Below are positions 1-6,436 of a stretch of DNA of 33,507 nt, piece after piece (within the stretch, counting starts at the first letter, position 1; every line of letters starts with the position of its first letter). The notes beneath the pieces are model-generated. The model had not been told where the DNA came from, did not search any database, and saw nothing but the letters and a program-made list of their open reading frames with translations. The DNA is from a virus. The stretch spans positions 1-33,507 of IMG/VR virus record IMGVR_UViG_3300024048_000009; one strand, written 5' to 3'. The translations under genes were made by a program, and so were the position numbers.

Positions 1-443
1 AGGACGAAAGTCCGGTATTGAAAAAAGAGGATCTTAATATTATCAGCGATCCTACACAGCACCGGCTGGCCCTTAACTGGTGGGACCGGACAGGTAAGGA
101 GATGTCGGCAGGGTTTTACGATGCCCGTGAAAAGGAGATCGAGCGCAGACAGTTGGAGGGGGTACCGGTACCGGTAGATGGGGATGCGAGCAATTTAGAT
201 GCCATGGTCTATATCCGCAGACCGGTCAAGGACAAGCGGAAAAAAGCCTTTTCAGAGGCCAGCACATGGCCCGAGTTCGGGTTTGAGGTCCGACCCGAGT
301 GGTGGGGAAATGCGGGAATGATCGAGTTGGGCGCGTATCATTATGAGAAGGAAGAGGCGGAGGAGCCGGAAGATACAGATCAGAAGCCAGAGACCGGAGA
401 TCAGAACTCAGAAAAAGCGGCGCCGGAGGAAGGGACGTTTTAG
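1..443 (+). CDS. Unknown phage late protein, 5'-truncated by the window edge
   Basis: The frame is open from the first complete codon at position 3 to a TAG at 441-443. A TTG at 18 could start a 141-residue product, but no well-spaced Shine-Dalgarno precedes it, so I take this as the 3' part of a longer gene. The visible protein has two Trp-Trp motifs (LNWWDRTG near residue 20 and PEWWGNAG near residue 95, counted from the TTG) and an acidic C-terminal tail. The tail (about nt 367-415) is encoded by degenerate 7-bp repeats of the GAGATCA/GAAGCCA type, so it probably grew by repeat insertion. I do not recognise the family. Its position just before an adaptor gene suggests a head or head-tail role, but only by context. 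Confidence 0.6.
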   Translation, partial: DESPVLKKEDLNIISDPTQHRLALNWWDRTGKEMSAGFYDAREKEIERRQLEGVPVPVDGDASNLDAMVYIRRPVKDKRKKAFSEASTWPEFGFEVRPEWWGNAGMIELGAYHYEKEEAEEPEDTDQKPETGDQNSEKAAPEEGTF

Positions 444-473
444 TTTTGAATTTTTAATGAAAAAAGAAAAACC

Positions 474-627
474 CTCTCACAGAGCCCGCAGAGATCACAG
501 AGTTTTTTATTTATAAATCTTTTCTCTGTGTCCCCTGCCCGCAATGCTTCGCAACGCGAGGCAGGCGGGTCTGTGTCCTCTGTGAGAGAAAATCTTTTAA
601 ACTTTGTGGGCTCTGTGAGAGATAATT
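474..627. repeat. CTCTGTG palindromic element (inverted orientation) with nested GC module
   Basis: The element begins CTCTCACAGAG and ends CTCTGTGAGAG, so its ends are inverted repeats. An inner stem CACAGAG/CTCTGTG encloses an AT-rich loop. At 535-570 a GC-rich module (CCTGCCCGCAATG...GAGGCAGGCGGG) interrupts the CTCTGTG words. Compared with most copies downstream, this one is reverse-complemented. It fills the gap and ends 6 nt before the next ATG, supplying its GAGAG Shine-Dalgarno. Confidence 0.85.
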
Positions 628-792
628 ATGAGTGGAGTAGCGGATTTACCCTTACGGGTGTGTAACAGGTGCGGGGGCGTCTGGATGGAGGATTCGCAGA
701 TGTATGAAGATGTGGACCGGTGCCCGCACTGCGGGGTCAGGGCCGGGTCTCCGGAGTATGAGGGGAAGCCGGACCCTGATATTGACTATTGA
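628..792 (+). CDS. 54-residue zinc-ribbon miniprotein
   Basis: ATG at 628 to TGA at 790-792 encodes 54 residues. Two CxxC knuckles are present, C12-x2-C15 (CNRC) and C32-x2-C35 (CPHC). This is the standard four-cysteine zinc-ribbon layout with a 16-residue spacer. The C-terminal tail is short, acidic and proline-containing. The apparent Shine-Dalgarno, GAGAG, lies in the end of the upstream CTCTGTG element. Small zinc ribbons are frequent in phage late regions and may be structural or nucleic-acid binding; nothing here decides which. The stop codon is followed immediately by a different repeat pair. Confidence 0.7.
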   Translation: MSGVADLPLRVCNRCGGVWMEDSQMYEDVDRCPHCGVRAGSPEYEGKPDPDIDY

Positions 793-896
793 CCCGTTTC
801 CGTCATTCCCGCGAACGCGGGAATCCAGGGGAATCAACCACTTATGGACTCCCGTTTTCGTCATTCCCGCGAACGCGGGAATCCAGGGGAATCAAC
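793..896. repeat. Tandem pair of TTCCCGCG/CGCGGGAA palindromic repeats
   Basis: Two near-identical 46-bp copies lie at 793-838 and 851-896, each starting CCCGTTT. Each carries the palindrome TTCCCGCGAACGCGGGAA (8-bp stem) followed by a shared GAATCCAGGGG tail. A related palindrome (TTCCCGCCTTCGCGGGAA) occurs at about 22370. This type of palindrome is a common dispersed chromosomal repeat in environmental bacteria. Confidence 0.85.
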
Positions 897-961
897 GGCT
901 TTAGAGACTTTTTACGAGACTATCACCATTGAAGGGTTGAATTGAATATTGAAGGGAGCGC

Positions 962-1081
962 ATGGGACGGAGAGCTGGGAGGAAGAAGACGCGGCGATGG
1001 AAGATAGCGGAAGCGAAAGCGGCAAAAGAGAGGCTGAAGGCTGCAAGGCAGGGCAGCAATCGAATAAAGGAAAGAGGATAG
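962..1081 (+). CDS. 39-residue highly basic peptide
   Basis: ATG at 962 to TAG at 1079-1081 encodes 39 residues. An AGGGAG Shine-Dalgarno lies 4-9 nt upstream. The peptide is very rich in Arg and Lys (MGRRAGRKKTRRWK at the N-terminus), with an Ala/Lys/Glu helical centre. The spacing to the next gene is short, which fits a translated operon member. I do not recognise it. It could be a small nucleic-acid-binding or packaged peptide. Coding status rests only on the RBS, the spacing and the lack of repeats inside it. Confidence 0.45.
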   Translation: MGRRAGRKKTRRWKIAEAKAAKERLKAARQGSNRIKERG

Positions 1082-1106
1082 CCCGATGAATACGGAGGAG
1101 GTAGCG

Positions 1107-1370
1107 ATGACAAAGACTAAGGAATACGCAAAGTGTAACCTGGATTTGCCGAGTGGTTCAGAGGTGAAAATTTCCGGGTTTAACAGTATCGGGGTGAACG
1201 ATAAGATCACCATGGTCGTGACCGGTACCGTCAGGGAGATCTCGGAGAATGCGGACGAATGGGATCCGGGTAAGCACATGAGGATCCGGATCAAAAAGTG
1301 CAAGATTGAGGGGCCGGCCAAGAAAACCTCTATTGATGATGCGCTCAAGGATTCTGTTGGTAAAGTTTAA
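1107..1370 (+). CDS. Small phage protein of unknown function (87 aa)
   Basis: The frame can open at ATG 1086, but a strong GGAGGAG lies at 1094-1100, 6 nt before the in-frame ATG at 1107. I therefore choose 1107, giving 87 residues. The protein alternates short beta-type segments (KITMVVTGTVREI, HMRIRIKKCKI) with charged turns, which looks like a small all-beta or OB-like fold. It has a short helical C-terminus ending SVGKV. Its position between small unknowns and the adaptor gene suggests a head-completion or decoration role. No family is recognised. Confidence 0.65.
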   Translation: MTKTKEYAKCNLDLPSGSEVKISGFNSIGVNDKITMVVTGTVREISENADEWDPGKHMRIRIKKCKIEGPAKKTSIDDALKDSVGKV

Positions 1371-1493
1371 AAGACTGTCTCTCGCAGCAGGGACACCGGC
1401 GAAGGCGCAGCAGGAACGGCGAAGGCGCAGCAGGAACGGCGAAGGTTAAAAGATTGTCTCTCACAGAGGACACAGAGGACACAGAGTTTTTAC
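1371..1493. repeat. Tandem GC repeat plus partial CTCTGTG element
   Basis: This begins with TCTCTCGCAGCAGG, followed by a 20-bp tandem unit (GGCGAAGGCGCAGCAGGAAC, about two copies at about 1400-1445). It then runs into GATTGTCTCTCACAGAGG and a short CACAGAGGACACAGAG stretch. The same composite order recurs at 10737-10822 before another heptamer array, so the two gaps are structurally homologous. Confidence 0.75.
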
Positions 1494-1682
1494 AAATAAC
1501 CAATAACGAATAACTAATATCCAGTATCCAGCATCCAGCATCCAGTATCCAGTAACCAGTATCCAGCATCCAGTATCCAGTAACCAGTATCCAGTATCCA
1601 GTAACCAGCATCCAGCATCCAGTATCCAGTATCCAGTAACCAGCATCCAGTAACCAGTATCCAGTAACCAGTATCCAGTATC
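1494..1682. repeat. Heptamer tandem array (AATAACN then ATCCAGN/AACCAGN)
   Basis: About 27 consecutive 7-bp units fill the space before the adaptor gene. The first units are AATAACC, AATAACG and AATAACT. The array then switches to ATCCAGT, ATCCAGC and AACCAGT. The first five or six bases are conserved and the last base varies. With the preceding repeat this accounts for the whole 323-bp gene-free stretch 1371-1693. Long opposite-strand reading frames across it are by-products of the 7-bp period. Confidence 0.9.
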
Positions 1683-1696
1683 CGGAGGCTGATATG
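1682..1696 (+). promoter_or_regulatory. Shine-Dalgarno leader CCGGAGGCTGATATG at heptamer-array end
   Basis: The last heptamer runs directly into CCGGAGGCTGATATG. Nearly the same leader (CCGGAGGC[TC]GA[TC]ATG) follows the heptamer arrays before the genes at 10951 and 27796. The array and translation-initiation site therefore form a reused unit. Confidence 0.7.
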
Positions 1697-2590
1697 GACG
1701 GAAAGACCCTTTATAATTACGCCGTGAAGGCTATGGGCGGGATCGCGGACGAGGACAAGAAGTTTTTTTATGATTGTCTCGATGCCGCGGCCCTGGATTT
1801 TGTGCGTCAGACCAGGATCCTGACGGCTATCGCCACTATCACCACGGTTGAGGACCGGCAGGTCTATAATCTCCCGGCGAATTATATCGAGCCTTATCTC
1901 AAGGACCGGAACCGGCGGTTTGTGGCCAAGTATTATGACGGGACTTACTACTCCTGGCCGTATCTCACGTCCTTTGAACACCTCTATCGTGCAAATTACA
2001 CGGACAGTAAGGATATTCCCGCCCGTTTTGCCGTTAGAGACAAGCCTGACGGGGAAAGTTCGGTGACCGGGACGGCCACTTCTGCGGGCGCGGCCACGGC
2101 GGGCCGATGTATCCTGACCGATACGGAGGCGGCTTTCGAGACCACGGCCGAGGTCCGGGATATCATCCACAACACCACGGACGGATCGGACGGGGTGGTT
2201 CTTTCCATAACCGATGACACCCATCTTGTCTGTGCCCTTTTCGGCGGGACCAATAACGCCTGGACCTCGAGTGACGCCTATGTGATCACACCGGCGGCCA
2301 ACTACCAGGTCTATCTCGATGCACCGTCGGCCACGGCCGACCAGACCCTTTATGTGCCCTATCTCTGTATGCCCTCCCCTGTCTATTCGGATTATGACAC
2401 CTGGCGTTTTCCGCCCATGAGCTGCCGGGCCATCTGTTACGAGGCGGGCTGGCTCTTTAACGCGGATTACGAGGAAGGTCTGGAGCGGTTTGAAAACCTG
2501 CATAATCTCTATTTGGAAGAGATTGTCCGGGTGAACCGGGAGACCGCGCTGAAGAGGCTGCAGGGCGGGAGATATTCCACGAGAGGATAA
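1694..2590 (+). CDS. Head-tail adaptor protein (SU10 adaptor-like)
   Basis: 298 residues, with ATG preceded by a strong GGAGG. The N-terminal about 45 residues form an amphipathic helix. It is followed by TILTAIATITT-like strands and the characteristic Q-VYNLPANY segment (residues 56-64), as in podovirus adaptor proteins that sit under the portal. The middle (about 124-200) carries a beta-rich insertion with the pattern AAF...V.D.I.NTTDGSDGVVLSI...GGTNNAW...DAYVI, a module seen in many phage structural proteins. The C-terminal half returns to helices (SCRAICYEAGWLFN, then LERFENLHNLYLEEIV). Family assignment is from motif memory. The role fits the next large gene, a nozzle candidate. Confidence 0.68.
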   Translation: MDGKTLYNYAVKAMGGIADEDKKFFYDCLDAAALDFVRQTRILTAIATITTVEDRQVYNLPANYIEPYLKDRNRRFVAKYYDGTYYSWPYLTSFEHLYRANYTDSKDIPARFAVRDKPDGESSVTGTATSAGAATAGRCILTDTEAAFETTAEVRDIIHNTTDGSDGVVLSITDDTHLVCALFGGTNNAWTSSDAYVITPAANYQVYLDAPSATADQTLYVPYLCMPSPVYSDYDTWRFPPMSCRAICYEAGWLFNADYEEGLERFENLHNLYLEEIVRVNRETALKRLQGGRYSTRG

Positions 2591-2603
2591 AAAAAAGAAA
2601 AAA

Positions 2604-2659
2604 TCTCTCACAGAGGCACAGAGAACACAGAGAAAAGATTTTGACACAAAGAGGACACC
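2604..2659. repeat. Truncated CTCTGTG element
   Basis: A half-length copy reads TCTCTCACAGAGGCACAGAG and then CACAGAGAAAAGATT, degrading into GAGGACACC. The right half and terminal GTGAGAG are missing. It lies 14 nt after the adaptor stop codon. Confidence 0.8.
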
Positions 2660-2698
2660 ATGAGAATCAAAAAAGTAATGATTAAGGGGGAGGATTAA
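2660..2698 (+). other. Possible 12-codon leader ORF overlapping the next start
   Basis: ATG at 2660 opens MRIKKVMIKGED and stops in TAATG at 2696-2700, overlapping the next ATG by one base. It could couple translation to the following gene. It has only a weak upstream Shine-Dalgarno and could simply be the gene's leader sequence. Confidence 0.25.
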
Positions 2699-2916
2699 TG
2701 GATACAGGAGAAGGAAGATTTGAAGAATTTGAGTATAAACCATCAGAGGAGTATGACAATCTGAGGAAGAAGTACCCAAAATCAAAAGGTGTCTTTTATG
2801 TAGGAGAAGAACTGAAAATCAAAGGGAGTTTGTTTCGGGTTAAAGATATCTCACCTTATGGGATAAAGCTGAAATTGCTCAAAGGGGAGTTATCAACAGT
2901 GAAGATTTATAAATAA
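2698..2916 (+). CDS. Small conserved-looking phage protein (72 aa)
   Basis: 72 residues, with GGGGGAGG lying 5-12 nt before the ATG. The sequence has a charged N-terminus (EGRFEEFEYKPSEEYDNLRKKYP). A compact beta-type domain follows: GVFYVGEELKIKGSLFRVKDISPYGIKLKLLK. This resembles small phage proteins of unknown function that usually lie near head-tail genes. By eye, the base composition is more AT-rich than the adaptor gene before it and the nozzle candidate after it, suggesting a different origin. Function is not known. Confidence 0.68.
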   Translation: MDTGEGRFEEFEYKPSEEYDNLRKKYPKSKGVFYVGEELKIKGSLFRVKDISPYGIKLKLLKGELSTVKIYK

Positions 2917-2918
2917 AA

Positions 2919-2988
2919 GACTCTGTGATCTCTGTGGGCTCTGTGAGAGAAAATCTTTTAAACTTTGCATCTCTGTGAGAGATAAATT
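2919..2988. repeat. Right-half CTCTGTG element supplying the next RBS
   Basis: GACTCTGTGATCTCTGTGGG leads to CTCTGTGAGAG, then an AAAATCTTTTAAAC spacer, then a second CTCTGTGAGAG that ends 7 nt before the ATG at 2989. The left half is missing; the truncated left half at 2604-2659 lies on the other side of the small gene. The pair could be one element split by that gene. Confidence 0.8.
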
Positions 2989-4248
2989 ATGCCGAGAAAC
3001 GTCAAAATGAATTCGTTTACGGGTATGAACAACGTCAAGGCCTCGGAGGGATTGTTTGTGGCCAAGGGCGGTGTTGTGGAGCCCCGGATCATTCTGAATG
3101 CGGATGTGACGCAAAAGGGCCGTCTCGTCAAGCGGGATGGGCAGACCAAGGTTATTTCGCTCACTGACGGCCATTCGGAATGGGCAGGGGCCACCTGTCA
3201 TCTCGTTATGGACGGGACTACCCTCAAACGGATCAGCGGTGAGACTGCTACCACCATCGAGGATATCGGTGGTCTCAAGACCGAGATGTTCTACGCCGAG
3301 GTCGGCGACAAGGTTTACCTGTCCAGTAAATATTATAACGGCATATTCGACCCCGAGACCGACACTATATCGGTCTGGGGCATTACCCTGCCCGAGGGGC
3401 CGGTCCTGTCTTCAACCACCGGGGGGTTGCCTGCGGGCAGGTATAAGGTCACACTTACCCAAAACCCCGCCACTTCCGGGGACGATATAAGCGGTAACGG
3501 GCCTGTATCCGGGATTACCCTTGCGGCCGAGGGCGGGATCTCCATCAGCAACCGCCCCTCGGGCGCCATAGTCTGGTGTACGGATCCTAATGGGGATAAA
3601 TTTTTTAAGGTAGGCGAGACCGATGCGATCGTCAATCCGGTATCCGTGGAACCCCTGCCATCCTTTCTCTGTTCACCCCCGCCCTTTATGGAGTGTATCA
3701 CACACGCGTTTGGCCGGATGTGGGGGATGAGAGACAATTTTCTCTATTACTCGGAATCCTTTCATTTTGGCTGGTGGAAGTTGGGCGGCAACCGTTTCAG
3801 GTTTGCCACCAATGGCGTCCTTATAGCAAAGGTCTGGTCGGGTCTCTTTGTCGGCTGCGAGGACCGGACCAAATTCATGAAGGGGACTAAGCCCCAGGAG
3901 ATGCAGGAGATGGACGTGGGCGCCGGGGCCGTGTCCCTGAAACCGGCATATTGCAATAATATTATCGAATTGGGAGATACCATATCCCCGCCTGAAAAAA
4001 AGCATCACAGTGTACCCGTGTGGGTGTCAAAAGAAGGGTTTGTGGCGGGGAACCCGGCAGGAAGGCTGTTTTCGCTCAGTCAGCGAAAGGTAAAGTTTGC
4101 CCCCGGGGCTACCGGGGCCATGTTGCACAGGATGAAAAACGGGCAGTTTCAGGTTTTGTCCTCATTCCCGAGGGGCGGAGTAAACAGCGGCCTCGATATA
4201 AGTGATGATGCGACGTGTGAGGTTGTGCGCAATGGAGTGGTGATTTAA
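2989..4248 (+). CDS. Putative tail nozzle / beta-propeller tail-tube protein
   Basis: 419 residues starting MPRNVKMNSFTGMNN. Repeated short beta-blades are visible: HLVMDGTTLKRI, MFYAEVGDKVYLSSKYYNGIFD, RMWGMRDNFLYYSES, GWWKLGGNRFRFATNGVLIAK and GLFVGCEDRTKFM. A glycine/threonine-rich insertion with a GGLPAGRYKVTLT strand lies near residues 145-160. This layout, with the phrase describing what is shown in each propeller blade, matches nozzle proteins of SU10-like and related podoviruses, which close the tail tube below the adaptor ring. Length is in the expected range. The RBS is the GAGAG end of a CTCTGTG repeat. Confidence is moderate because the family is inferred from architecture and order. 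Confidence 0.55.
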   Translation: MPRNVKMNSFTGMNNVKASEGLFVAKGGVVEPRIILNADVTQKGRLVKRDGQTKVISLTDGHSEWAGATCHLVMDGTTLKRISGETATTIEDIGGLKTEMFYAEVGDKVYLSSKYYNGIFDPETDTISVWGITLPEGPVLSSTTGGLPAGRYKVTLTQNPATSGDDISGNGPVSGITLAAEGGISISNRPSGAIVWCTDPNGDKFFKVGETDAIVNPVSVEPLPSFLCSPPPFMECITHAFGRMWGMRDNFLYYSESFHFGWWKLGGNRFRFATNGVLIAKVWSGLFVGCEDRTKFMKGTKPQEMQEMDVGAGAVSLKPAYCNNIIELGDTISPPEKKHHSVPVWVSKEGFVAGNPAGRLFSLSQRKVKFAPGATGAMLHRMKNGQFQVLSSFPRGGVNSGLDISDDATCEVVRNGVVI

Positions 4249-4255
4249 AAAATGT

Positions 4256-4388
4256 CTCTCACAGAGGACACAGACCCGCCTGCCTCGCGTTGCGAAGCAT
4301 TGCGGGCAGGGGACACAGAGAAAAGATTTATAAATTAGAAACTCTGTGATCTCTGTGGGCTCTGTGAGAGAAAATCTTTTAAACTTTA
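4256..4388. repeat. CTCTGTG element with nested GC module
   Basis: This is a full copy in the common orientation: CTCTCACAGAGGACACAGA, then the GC module (CCCGCCTGCCTCGCG...GCGGGCAGG, 4266-4301), then GGACACAGAGAAAAGATTTA. It continues through CTCTGTGATCTCTGTGGG to CTCTGTGAGAG. The module splits CACAGA from GGACACAGAG. Confidence 0.85.
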
Positions 4389-4433
4389 CGGTTCAATTAA
4401 CAGATAACAAATAACTAATTCCGGGGTGCTTTC

Positions 4434-4451
4434 GGGGAGTTGATCTTCTCC
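4434..4451 (+). promoter_or_regulatory. TGATC-loop hairpin upstream of a terminator (copy 1)
   Basis: GGGGAG (4434-4439) can pair with TTCTCC (4446-4451), including two G-U pairs, around the loop TTGATC. It lies 16 nt before the intrinsic terminator at 4468. Two stronger hairpins with the loop CTGATCC occur at 6344 and 22252 in the same arrangement. The stem here is the weakest of the three. Confidence 0.4.
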
Positions 4452-4467
4452 GGTAGCCAAATTTAGA

Positions 4468-4507
4468 GGCCGTATGGGGTTTGTGTGCTCCATATCGGCC
4501 TTTTTTT
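4468..4507 (+). terminator. Intrinsic terminator before the virion gene at 4573
   Basis: GGCCGTATGG (4468-4477) pairs with CCATATCGGCC (4490-4500) with one small irregularity and is followed by seven T residues (4501-4507). With the upstream hairpin and the repeats, this fills the 324-bp gene-free region 4249-4572. Confidence 0.8.
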
Positions 4508-4523
4508 ATGCCCCGGCCAAACA

Positions 4524-4560
4524 CCCGCCTGCCTCGCGTTGCGAAGCATTGCGGGCAGGA
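4524..4560. repeat. Solo GC-rich module
   Basis: This is a copy of the CCCGCCTGCCTCGCG...GCGGGCAGG module outside any CTCTGTG element, between the terminator and the Shine-Dalgarno of the next gene. It could be read in frame as an N-terminal extension of that gene, which I regard as an artefact. Confidence 0.85.
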
Positions 4561-4572
4561 AGGAGAATAATC

Positions 4573-5184
4573 ATGGACAGAATAGTAATACCAAATGGAG
4601 ATATGCTTGACGAACTGAGGGAAACCCCGGATTTAGCGTATAGGGCCAAGCACCAGGTTGAGAGTAACTTGGGCCTCGTGGGGATCTGGCAGTGTGACCA
4701 GTATCGGGACGGGAAGTTGATAAGCGGGGGGTATCCGGAACCGACTCGCAACACGTTTACGACCGAGGGGGTCGCTTATTTTCTCAATATCCTGTTTTAC
4801 ACGACCGCAAAGTCCGCGGCTCGTATCTGGTATGTTGGAATATACGACCTGGATGTGACACCCGCTGTCGGGAACACCGCCGCTGTGCACCTTGGGGCAG
4901 GTGGGACTTATGGCGCGATGCAGGCTACCACTGAAATAGATGAGGCGACCTACCCCGAATATACCGCCGCTGCCATATCGGCAGCAAGGATAGCAACAAA
5001 CGCGGCAAACAAGGCCGAGTTTACCATTGCGGCCACCAGGACTGTCTACGGGGCGTTTCTCGGTGATGATAGCGATCCTACAGGCGTGGCCGGGCATTTG
5101 TTAGCGGCTAAGAAGTTCACGGCTTCACGGGATGTTATAGATAACGATGTGCTATATGTATCGTACGTCATTACGGTGAGTTAA
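4573..5184 (+). CDS. Virion protein, paralogue of the 6437 product (203 aa)
   Basis: The frame extends upstream to 4474, but that part runs through a terminator and a GC repeat. AAGGAGAA just before ATG 4573 decides the start. The 203-residue product shares a core with the 6437-7006 product: a TEG segment, then IWYVGIYDLDVTP / TWYIGIFEDDYTP, then KAEFTIAATRTVYGAFL / KGEFTMNATKTIYGAAL, ending with a VSYVITVS-type strand. The beta-rich core and late position suggest a virion surface or tail-appendage protein. I cannot name the family. It is preceded by the hairpin-terminator unit, which suggests its own transcript boundary. Confidence 0.7.
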   Translation: MDRIVIPNGDMLDELRETPDLAYRAKHQVESNLGLVGIWQCDQYRDGKLISGGYPEPTRNTFTTEGVAYFLNILFYTTAKSAARIWYVGIYDLDVTPAVGNTAAVHLGAGGTYGAMQATTEIDEATYPEYTAAAISAARIATNAANKAEFTIAATRTVYGAFLGDDSDPTGVAGHLLAAKKFTASRDVIDNDVLYVSYVITVS

Positions 5185-5203
5185 GGGTGAAAAAAGAAAA
5201 AGG

Positions 5204-5334
5204 CTCTCACAGAGCCCGCAGAGATCACAGAGTTTTTTTATTATAAATCTTTTCTCTGTGTTCTCTGTGCCTCTGCGAGAGATAATCTTTTAAACTTTGC
5301 GTCTTTGCGTCTTTGCGAGAGATAATCTTTTAAA
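5204..5334. repeat. CTCTGTG element, inverted orientation
   Basis: CTCTCACAGAGCCCGCAGAG begins the element, with an inner CACAGAG/CTCTGTG stem. It continues through CTCTGTTC/CTCTGTGCC words to CTCTGCGAGAG, then two degenerate TTTGCGTC words and a final GAGAGATAATCTTTTAAA abutting the next ATG. Orientation matches the copy at 474, opposite to the majority. Confidence 0.85.
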
Positions 5335-6333
5335 ATGCCTAAATACCAACATGACAATTTCGGCGACGTGATGGACCACATTTTCGCAAAGGGTATCATC
5401 ACGTCTGTCGATTCCGAGAACGACCTTGCTGACGTGACGGTCGAAGGTTATCAGGATGGTTCTGATGTTCCCTTGTTCTATCACTGCGAACCTGACAGTG
5501 AAGAACGGTCAAACGGCGCCATCGAGGGGGCCGCCGCCGCCTTCAGCGTAGACGATGAAGTGATAGTCATGCTGGAGGTAAACGGGGCTCCTGTGCGTAT
5601 TGTGGGGTTTGTGGATGGGATTAAGAGTTGTTGTCTGTTCACTGAATTATATCCCTATGATGAAGAGAAGTGGGCAGGTCTTTGGCCGGTAACAAGCTGG
5701 TGTAATGATGGGTGGGAGGCGATTCCGTGTGACGGGTTTGTAACATCTTCATTTACTTTCGATGGAGAGACTACCTTTGTTTTTGATCGTGGTGGGTGTG
5801 GGGGGCATGGTACACCGGATCACGTACAAGTATATCATCAACAAAATCTTAATACGCCATTAAATATGAAGGGAGAGGAACTGTATTTCCTTCTTGATAT
5901 TGATACATATTCATTTAGTTTCTCAGGACAAGAAGTGCCAGGAAACAACACATATAGTTATGTAAGAGTTGGGCTAATTGTAGCCAGAATCTCAAACCCT
6001 TCCATTACACCTACGCTCATTCAATTTTTTGGACCTGCTGACGCTTATCCTGAAGTAACACATAATACGACGCCTTCTGGCTCGTATTCAGATTCCGGTA
6101 TATTTTACATAAATATATTGGATGTAATTAAATATCACTTTCCAGAAGAACCTAATCTTGATGATTGGCAAATAAAAGGATTTAGGGTTCATTATCTTGC
6201 AGCCGCAAATGCAACTTTGGCAAATTGCAACTTTCTTGTAAACGGTTTTATTGACTTTAATAGCATAAAGGTTTGTGGAGCTTTGCCCACGGGGGCGAAA
6301 CTTCCAGCTTATAGTGGATACGGATATGGTTAA
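5335..6333 (+). CDS. Putative receptor-binding / baseplate-type virion protein with OB-like N-terminus
   Basis: 332 residues. The N-terminal about 100 residues look like a small beta-barrel: GIITSVDSENDLADVTVEGY, then a segment with acidic residues, then FSVDDEVIVMLEVNGAPVRI and VGFVDG. This layout is seen at the start of phage spike and gpV/gp5-type proteins. From residue about 102 (SCCLFTEL) the rest is a Trp/Tyr/Gly-rich beta-sandwich-like domain, possibly carbohydrate binding. The DNA changes with it: up to about 5630 it is GC-rich like its neighbours, then conspicuously AT-rich. That points to a domain swap. The RBS is the GAGAG of the preceding repeat, 13 nt or more away, so initiation may be weak. 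Function is inferred. Confidence 0.5.
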   Translation: MPKYQHDNFGDVMDHIFAKGIITSVDSENDLADVTVEGYQDGSDVPLFYHCEPDSEERSNGAIEGAAAAFSVDDEVIVMLEVNGAPVRIVGFVDGIKSCCLFTELYPYDEEKWAGLWPVTSWCNDGWEAIPCDGFVTSSFTFDGETTFVFDRGGCGGHGTPDHVQVYHQQNLNTPLNMKGEELYFLLDIDTYSFSFSGQEVPGNNTYSYVRVGLIVARISNPSITPTLIQFFGPADAYPEVTHNTTPSGSYSDSGIFYINILDVIKYHFPEEPNLDDWQIKGFRVHYLAAANATLANCNFLVNGFIDFNSIKVCGALPTGAKLPAYSGYGYG

Positions 6334-6343
6334 TTAAAATAAC

Positions 6344-6368
6344 CCAAAGAACCTGATCCCTTCTTTGG
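6344..6368 (+). promoter_or_regulatory. TGATC-loop hairpin upstream of a terminator (copy 2)
   Basis: CCAAAGAA (6344-6351) and TTCTTTGG (6361-6368) form a perfect 8-bp stem around CCTGATCCC. It lies 13 nt before the terminator at 6382. The loop CTGATCC is identical to the copy at 22261, while the stem sequence is unrelated, so structure and loop are kept but the stem is not. Confidence 0.6.
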
Positions 6369-6381
6369 TCAACAAAAACAA

Positions 6382-6415
6382 GACTGGTATGGCGGTCGCT
6401 ATGCCGGTCTCTTTT
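6382..6415 (+). terminator. Intrinsic terminator before the virion gene at 6437
   Basis: GACTGGTATGGC (6382-6393) pairs with GCTATGCCGGTC (6398-6409) using several G-U pairs and is followed by TCTTTT. It ends 21 nt before the ATG at 6437. Confidence 0.7.
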
Positions 6416-6436
6416 ATTGGCCGGGGGAGAGATAAA

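Noticed and set aside
161-177. GGTACCGGTACC palindrome near 162-173 as a regulatory site
   Set aside because: It codes VPVPV in frame inside the first gene and has no other regulatory context.
704-904. 66-codon ORF overlapping the zinc-ribbon gene in another frame
   Set aside because: It translates the TTCCCGCGAACGCGGGAA repeats (FPRTRESRG, FVIPANAGIQ), a familiar artefact of this repeat. The zinc-ribbon frame has a better RBS and a recognisable motif.
1494-1682. CRISPR-like array
   Set aside because: The units are 7 bp, contiguous and degenerate, with no spacers and no nearby cas genes. They are tandem heptamers.
1345-2785. Long opposite-strand reading frames over the heptamer arrays and the adaptor gene (e.g. 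423 and 88 codons, rich in [13 protein letters not shown]-like repeats)
   Set aside because: They are the reverse reading of 7-bp repeats plus the antisense of the adaptor gene. The repeated peptide is a by-product of the period, and there is no RBS.
4474-4572. N-terminal extension of the 4573 virion gene
   Set aside because: These codons run through the terminator T-run and the GC repeat. A clean AAGGAG precedes the internal ATG 4573.
6365-6436. N-terminal extension of the 6437 gene
   Set aside because: It crosses the terminator stem; GGGGGAGAG precedes ATG 6437.
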